The notes under the pieces: generated by a model
The model's database searches: none
The model's input: the letters and a program-made list of their open reading frames with translations, nothing else
What the model was told of the DNA's origin: nothing
Position numbers and translations under genes: made by a program
Shown here: positions 59,844 to 64,000 of the stretch, piece after piece
Layout: each line of letters opens with the position of its first letter
How positions within the stretch are numbered: the stretch's first letter is position 1
NCBI GenBank assembly: GCA_035485275.1
Contig: DATHOE010000017.1
Coordinates: 1-64,000 of the forward strand
DNA: 64,000 nt
Origin: DAIDJD01 sp035485275
GTDB lineage: Bacteria > Oederibacteriota > JAJYGY01 > DAIDJD01
Direction: 5' to 3'

Positions 59844-61729
59844 TGGCCGAACAACTTGTTCAGTCCGGGGATCTGTTTGAACAGGGTCCCGGCGCCGCTT
59901 TCAATGGCCTTCTGCGCGCCCTGCGGGATCTGCCCGAGATGCTGCATCAGGACGCGTCGCGTGGCCTTGTTCAGGGCCGGGGAAAAATCGGCCTTGGCGG
60001 CCGCGGACGAGGGGCCTCCGTAGTCGATGTAGTCGAAGGTCGTCCAGCCCTTGGAGTCCGCGAGGGCTTTGCCGATGTCCCCGCCTATGAGGTCCATGGA
60101 CGGGTTGAAGTGGGGCACGATCCTGAAATTGAGGCGCCCGCCCGGGACCATGAAACCCGTGGCCTGCACGAACACGGTTCCCTGGCGCCAATCGTTTCCG
60201 CTGCCCAGGGAGAAGCTCTTCAAGGTCAGGCGCCGCGACGAATACTGCGCGCTCCCCTCGGCCCGGCCGAATTTGACGTCCGAACGCAGGAAGTCCTGGA
60301 TCTTGGGATAGGGCACGGCCGTGGCGAGGCGCTCCATCATGTTCGTCCTGTGGATCACGCCGTCCGCGAAACTGAACTCCACGCCGGCGCGCGCGTTGTC
60401 CATCAGCGCCGGCTCCGCGAAGCCGCGGCCCTGCACGGACGCCTTGACGTCCAGGGTCCCGTCCACTTTGCCTTTGGCCTGGGCCAGGGCCAAATCCGGA
60501 TCAGCGGCCGCCACCTGGTCCACCAGGGCGCGCATGTCCACGCCGGAAAGTTCCAGCGCGCTGCTGTACACGGGCAGGGACTGGCCCAGGTCCACGGAGC
60601 TCGGCCCCTTTAGGCGGCCGCCGCAGAGTTCAAGATCGGTGGCGGTGGAGAGGAGCTGCTTGCTCAGCTCGAATCTCAGGGTCCCGCCCAGGCTGCCCGG
60701 AGGGGCATTGGATCCCGCTGCCGCGGTGACCTTGTCGAAATCCAGGCTGCCTTTCAGGGCCAGGTCCTTGGGGCTGGCGGCCGGGCCCTGGACGCCCATG
60801 TGCAGCTTGAGCGCGCCGCCGATCCTGAGGCCCGCGGGCAGCCCCGCCAGGACCGAGGGCGGCAGCAATCCGTCCAGTTGGCTGAGATCGAGCCCGCCTT
60901 CGATCTTCAGGTCCAGCGCCGGCGCGTCAAAGCCCTTCACGGTTCCCGTCGCGGTCGCGTCCAGGGCCGGCGCCTTCAGCTCCATGGAGCGGATGTCCAC
61001 CCGCTCATGGGCCATATCCAGCTTGAAGTCGCAGATCAGGGACAGAGGGATCTTCTTGCCCTGCACTTCCGCGACCATGTCGCTTTCCAGCCTGGAGGCG
61101 CCCGCGGCGGCCAGGCTGAGCCCCTGCAGTTTGACGTTGAGCCCGTGGATCGCGGTTTCCGTCCCTTTCTGGCGGTCGCGCACGACGACGTCGCCGTCCT
61201 GGATCACGAGGGCCAGCAGCACGGCCGGGAAGGTCTGCCCGCCCACGGTGGCCGTGGCCACGCCCGCGGAGGGCGCGCTCTTCCCGGGCGAAGCCGGCGC
61301 GGGGGGGCTGCCCAAGCCCTGCAGATTGGAGATGCCCTTGGCGTTGGTCTCGATCAGGACCTGGGGCTTGATGAAGGTGACGCTGTTGATGACCAGCTTG
61401 CCCGTGAACAGGGACAGGAGGCTGACGTCCACCTTGGCGTCGTCATTGGTGAAGAGGGCCTGGTCGCTGAATCCCCCGTTCGCGTTGGCCAGGCGCAGAT
61501 TCTTGATGTGCACACCGGAGAACAGGCTCACCTCGATCTGGTCGATGCCCAACTGGCGCCCCAGGGCCTTGCTGCCCGCGGCGACCGCTTCATCCTTGAG
61601 CTTGCCCCAGGGGATGAAGAAGGGCGCGACCATGGTCGTCAGGCCCAGGAGCAGGGCCAGGGAGCCCAGCACCAGGAGCCAGCGGGGAATGCGGCGCGTG
61701 GGCTTCGGAGCATCGATTTTTGGTTTCAT
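59840..61729 (-). CDS. AsmA-family protein
   Basis: A 629-residue protein. One N-terminal membrane helix (WLLVLGSLALLLGLTTMVAPFFIPW) precedes a long periplasmic beta-rich region: an AsmA N-terminal part (AAGSKALGRQLGIDQIEVSLFSGVHIKNLRLAN) and a C-terminal AsmA_2-type part (LDVKASVQGRGF, then ARAGVEFSFADGVIHRTNMM). These proteins bridge the periplasm and may carry lipids to the outer membrane. ATG 61729 is chosen as start. It is coupled to cobO. Confidence 0.88.
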   Translation of the reverse strand: MKPKIDAPKPTRRIPRWLLVLGSLALLLGLTTMVAPFFIPWGKLKDEAVAAGSKALGRQLGIDQIEVSLFSGVHIKNLRLANANGGFSDQALFTNDDAKVDVSLLSLFTGKLVINSVTFIKPQVLIETNAKGISNLQGLGSPPAPASPGKSAPSAGVATATVGGQTFPAVLLALVIQDGDVVVRDRQKGTETAIHGLNVKLQGLSLAAAGASRLESDMVAEVQGKKIPLSLICDFKLDMAHERVDIRSMELKAPALDATATGTVKGFDAPALDLKIEGGLDLSQLDGLLPPSVLAGLPAGLRIGGALKLHMGVQGPAASPKDLALKGSLDFDKVTAAAGSNAPPGSLGGTLRFELSKQLLSTATDLELCGGRLKGPSSVDLGQSLPVYSSALELSGVDMRALVDQVAAADPDLALAQAKGKVDGTLDVKASVQGRGFAEPALMDNARAGVEFSFADGVIHRTNMMERLATAVPYPKIQDFLRSDVKFGRAEGSAQYSSRRLTLKSFSLGSGNDWRQGTVFVQATGFMVPGGRLNFRIVPHFNPSMDLIGGDIGKALADSKGWTTFDYIDYGGPSSAAAKADFSPALNKATRRVLMQHLGQIPQGAQKAIESGAGTLFKQIPGLNKLFGQ

Positions 61730-61875
61730 CACGAAACTCCAATATCCGAAGGCTGAAGAAGCCTCCAGGCTGAGATTACCGGAGATTATACGGCGGCACC
61801 TTACAGGACGAGGTAACAAATCGATACATTTTAAAATTAAGAAAAACCCAGCGCAAATAATAAAAAAAGCCTCCC

Positions 61876-61954
61876 CCGGCGGCCTGGGCGCTCAGCGCGT
61901 CCAAAAAACCGGGGAAGGCTGGTCTAAAACCAAGGGCCGAACACCGGCCCTTGG
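61876..61954 (-). terminator. Tandem terminators downstream of recA
   Basis: The first hairpin is CCAAGGGCC/GGCCCTTGG at 61930-61954 followed on the minus strand by TTTT. The second has arms at about 61909-61920 and 61876-61887 (AGCCTTCCCCGG against CCGGGGGAGGCT, one wobble) followed by seven Ts. Confidence 0.8.
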
Positions 61955-61962
61955 TGGAGGCC

Positions 61963-63195
61963 TTATTTCTTGTCGGTGCCGGCCGCGGGCTTGAACTCGG
62001 GCTTGGAAGCCGGCGCGGGCGTTGCGGGCTTGGCCGCGACAGGAGCCGCGGCGGCCGCCTTGGAGGCCTCGGCCTTGACCGCCGCGCCGCCTTCACCGAC
62101 CTGCACCTTGCCCCCGGCCAACTGGGACGGCGTCGGGAACTCGGAATAGCGGCTGGCGTTGGCCTGGCTCTTAACGACCGCCTCGTCGAGCTTGATCTTG
62201 TTGAGGCGGATGATTTCCTCGCGCACCTTCTTCTCGATGGCGTCGCACAGGGACTGGTTGTCCCTGAGGAAAGCCCGCACCGCATCGCGGCCCTGGCCGA
62301 CGCGGTTGCCCTCGTAGGCGAACCACGACCCGGCCTTCTCCACGATGTTCAGGTCCACGGCCATGTCCAGCACGGTGCCTTCCCGGCTGATGCCTTCGCC
62401 GAAAATGATGTCGAAGATGGCCTCGCGGAAGGGCGGCGCGCACTTGTTCTTCACGGTCTTCACCCGCACCCGGTTGCCCACCGCGTCCTGGCCGTTCTTG
62501 ATGGTCTCGATGCGCCGGATGTCGAGGCGCACGGAGCTGTAGAACTTGAGGGCCTTGCCGCCGGGAGTGGTCTCGGGGCTGCCGAACATGACGCCGATCT
62601 TTTCGCGCAGCTGGTTGATGAAGATGACGCAGGTCTTGCTCTTGGCGACGATGGCCGTGAGCTTGCGCAGGGCCTGGCTCATCAAACGGGCCTGCAGGCC
62701 CGGGAGGCTGTCGCCCATTTCGCCGTCGATTTCGGCCTTGGGCACCAGGGCCGCCACCGAATCCACCACGATGATGTCGATGGCCGAGGAACGCACCAGG
62801 GTCTCGACGATCTGCAGGGCCTGCTCCCCGCTTTCGGGCTGGCTGACGAGCAGTTCGTCGATGTTGACGCCGAGGCGCTTGGCGTAATCCGGGTCCATGG
62901 CGTGCTCGGCGTCGACAAAAGCCGCGATGCCGCCCAGCTTCTGGGCCTGGGCCACGATGCTGAGGGTCAGGGTGGTCTTGCCGCTGGATTCGGGTCCGAA
63001 GATCTCGATGATGCGGCCGCGGGGCATGCCGCCCACGCCCAGGGCGATGTCCAGGTTCAAGGCCCCCGTGGGGATGGCCTCGATGTCGATGGCCGGGGCG
63101 TCGGACAGTTTCATGATGGAGCCCTTGCCGAACTGCTTTTCGATCTCGGCCAGGGCCATTTCAAGAGCGCGCTGCTTTTCGTTGTTCGCGGACAT
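61963..63195 (-). CDS. recA: Recombinase RecA
   Basis: A 410-residue recombinase and SOS co-protease. Walker A GPESSGKTTL, FVDAEHAMDP, IIVVDSVAALVPKAE (Walker B), loop 2 GVMFGSPETTPGGKALKFYSSVRLDIRR and KNKCAPPFREAIFDI are intact. The C-terminus carries an extended Ala/Lys/Pro-rich tail of about 50 residues, longer than in most species. AAAAAAGGGAGG precedes ATG 63195, and a long inverted repeat lies about 90 bp upstream. Confidence 0.98.
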   Translation of the reverse strand: MSANNEKQRALEMALAEIEKQFGKGSIMKLSDAPAIDIEAIPTGALNLDIALGVGGMPRGRIIEIFGPESSGKTTLTLSIVAQAQKLGGIAAFVDAEHAMDPDYAKRLGVNIDELLVSQPESGEQALQIVETLVRSSAIDIIVVDSVAALVPKAEIDGEMGDSLPGLQARLMSQALRKLTAIVAKSKTCVIFINQLREKIGVMFGSPETTPGGKALKFYSSVRLDIRRIETIKNGQDAVGNRVRVKTVKNKCAPPFREAIFDIIFGEGISREGTVLDMAVDLNIVEKAGSWFAYEGNRVGQGRDAVRAFLRDNQSLCDAIEKKVREEIIRLNKIKLDEAVVKSQANASRYSEFPTPSQLAGGKVQVGEGGAAVKAEASKAAAAAPVAAKPATPAPASKPEFKPAAGTDKK

Positions 63196-63285
63196 GCTGC
63201 CTCCCTTTTTTTACGCTCGGCATCTGAAGTGGCACCCTGGATCGCATCGTCGCTCAGCGTGGGCCGAACCTCGGTCCCTTTCGGA

Positions 63286-63327
63286 GACCATTCATGTGTA
63301 TGGTTTATACCATACACATGAATGGTC
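63286..63327. promoter_or_regulatory. 42-bp inverted repeat upstream of recA (possible SOS operator)
   Basis: Perfect 19-bp arms (left arm 63286-63304, right arm 63309-63327; inner halves GTGTATGGT and ACCATACAC) surround TTAT. It lies between recQ and recA, about 90 bp upstream of the recA start. Such symmetry in front of recA suggests a LexA-type operator or a leader hairpin. Confidence 0.6.
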
Positions 63328-63418
63328 GTCAACATTTACCTGAAAAAATAATTCCAAGCCCCAAAATCGGCCTTCAGGACGCTGCTTTATGGCCTTCCGC
63401 GCGCACAAATCCCGGCTT

Positions 63419-64000
63419 TCAGGCCTTCAAAACCTCGGCAATGGCCTCCAGGAACTGGGCCCCATACTTCGCCAGCTTGGCCTCCCCGACCCCGTTGATG
63501 CGGGCCAGCTCCATCAGGCTGCGGGGTTTGAGGGATGCCATCTCGCGCAGGCTGCTGTCGTGGAACACGACGTAGGGAGGCAGGCCTTGTTCGTCGGCCA
63601 GGCGGCGGCGCAGGGCGCGCAGCGTCTCGAAGGCGTCGGCGTCCGTCCCTGCGAGCGAGCGCGGCGGGTTTTTCGCGCCGGAGGCGGCTTTGCCCCTGGA
63701 CTTGGCCTTCCCTTTCGGGGGAACGTCCACGCGCAGGCGCAGGGCTTCCCCGCGTTTCAGGATGTCCCAGGATTTGTCGTTCAATTTTAGGGCGCCGAAA
63801 GCCTCGGCGTCCACCTCCACCCAGCCGCCGGCCACGAGCTGGCGGTAGACGCTGGACCACTGGCGGGAGCTGAACTCCTTGCCCACGCCCCACACGCTCA
63901 GGCGCTCGTGCCCGCTGCGGGCGGTCTTCTCCGTGGACTTGCCCAGCAGGACGTCGATCAGGTGGGCCGCGCCGAAGCGCGAGCCGGTGCGGGCCACGGC
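63419..64000 (-). CDS. recQ: ATP-dependent DNA helicase RecQ, C-terminal part (runs off right edge)
   Basis: The visible 194 residues cover the end of a RecQ protein. A winged-helix (RQC) part has SRFGAAHLIDVLLGKSTEKTARSGHERLSVWGVGKE and WSSVYRQLVAGGWVEVD. A basic linker is followed by an HRDC domain, FETLRALRRRLADEQGLPPYVVFHDSSLREMASLKPRSLMELARINGVGEAKLAKYGAQFLEAI. The helicase motor lies outside the window. It is transcribed in the same direction as recA and upstream of it. Confidence 0.92.
   Translation of the reverse strand, partial: AVARTGSRFGAAHLIDVLLGKSTEKTARSGHERLSVWGVGKEFSSRQWSSVYRQLVAGGWVEVDAEAFGALKLNDKSWDILKRGEALRLRVDVPPKGKAKSRGKAASGAKNPPRSLAGTDADAFETLRALRRRLADEQGLPPYVVFHDSSLREMASLKPRSLMELARINGVGEAKLAKYGAQFLEAIAEVLKA

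Overview
The window is a piece of chromosome from a GC-rich, Gram-negative (diderm) bacterium. It encodes outer-membrane barrels, a PorV/PorQ-type protein, a TolC-type channel, a TraT-like lipoprotein and an ExbB/ExbD/TonB unit. The mix (PorV-like protein, long TPR protein, MGDG-synthase-type glycosyltransferase, GH57 enzyme with DUF3536) does not match a familiar proteobacterial order and suggests an uncultured or poorly sampled phylum. No rRNA is present, so I do not name one.

Region 1 (about 685-16633) is an integrated genomic island. It sits in a tRNA-Arg(CCT) gene and is bounded by a 61-bp imperfect direct repeat (685-745 and 16573-16633) covering the 5' half of the tRNA and its upstream flank. 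Next to the tRNA are a tyrosine integrase, an excisionase-like HTH protein and an XRE regulator, with short repeats (TGTGTAGCA) near both ends that look like integrase arm sites. The cargo looks like anti-phage or conflict genes: an AT-rich cassette with a DUF6414-like protein and a sigma-70 factor converging on a DrmB (DUF1998) and DrmA (SF2 helicase) pair; a DUF4411 PIN toxin with its XRE/ImmA partner; a replication-relaxation-like protein framed by mirrored palindromes; a TOTE-type primase-helicase; and a small two-gene toxin-antitoxin-like module. A truncated RHS core lies just outside the left end.

Region 2 (16.9-31.2 kb) is ordinary chromosome: PilZ proteins, an O6-alkylguanine-DNA methyltransferase, a beta-lactamase-fold serine hydrolase, a cluster of five tRNAs, a TraT-like lipoprotein, a TSUP transporter and a glycogen/alpha-glucan operon (malQ, GH57, glgB). 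A 1.16-kb insert at 21.0-22.2 kb, flanked by copies of a terminator plus the tRNA-Gly 3' end, carries an autoregulated-looking wHTH/nucleotidyltransferase pair.

Region 3 (31.4-46.7 kb) is a phosphate-starvation region: pstSCAB-phoU, a porin, a zinc-dependent phospholipase C-like protein, a GT4 and a MGDG-synthase-like glycosyltransferase, and phoBR. GGTT repeats with 11-bp spacing occur upstream of pstS, between the porin and the MGDG-type gene, and upstream of the phospholipase gene. Together they suggest phospholipid-to-glycolipid remodelling under phosphate limitation.

Region 4 (46.7-64 kb) is housekeeping and envelope: an M23 peptidase, rpmB, rdgB, rph, exbB-exbD-tonB, an outer-membrane barrel with a 1050-residue TPR protein, a PorV-like protein, an IclR regulator, cobO coupled to an AsmA-family gene, recA with a striking upstream inverted repeat, and the 3' part of recQ.
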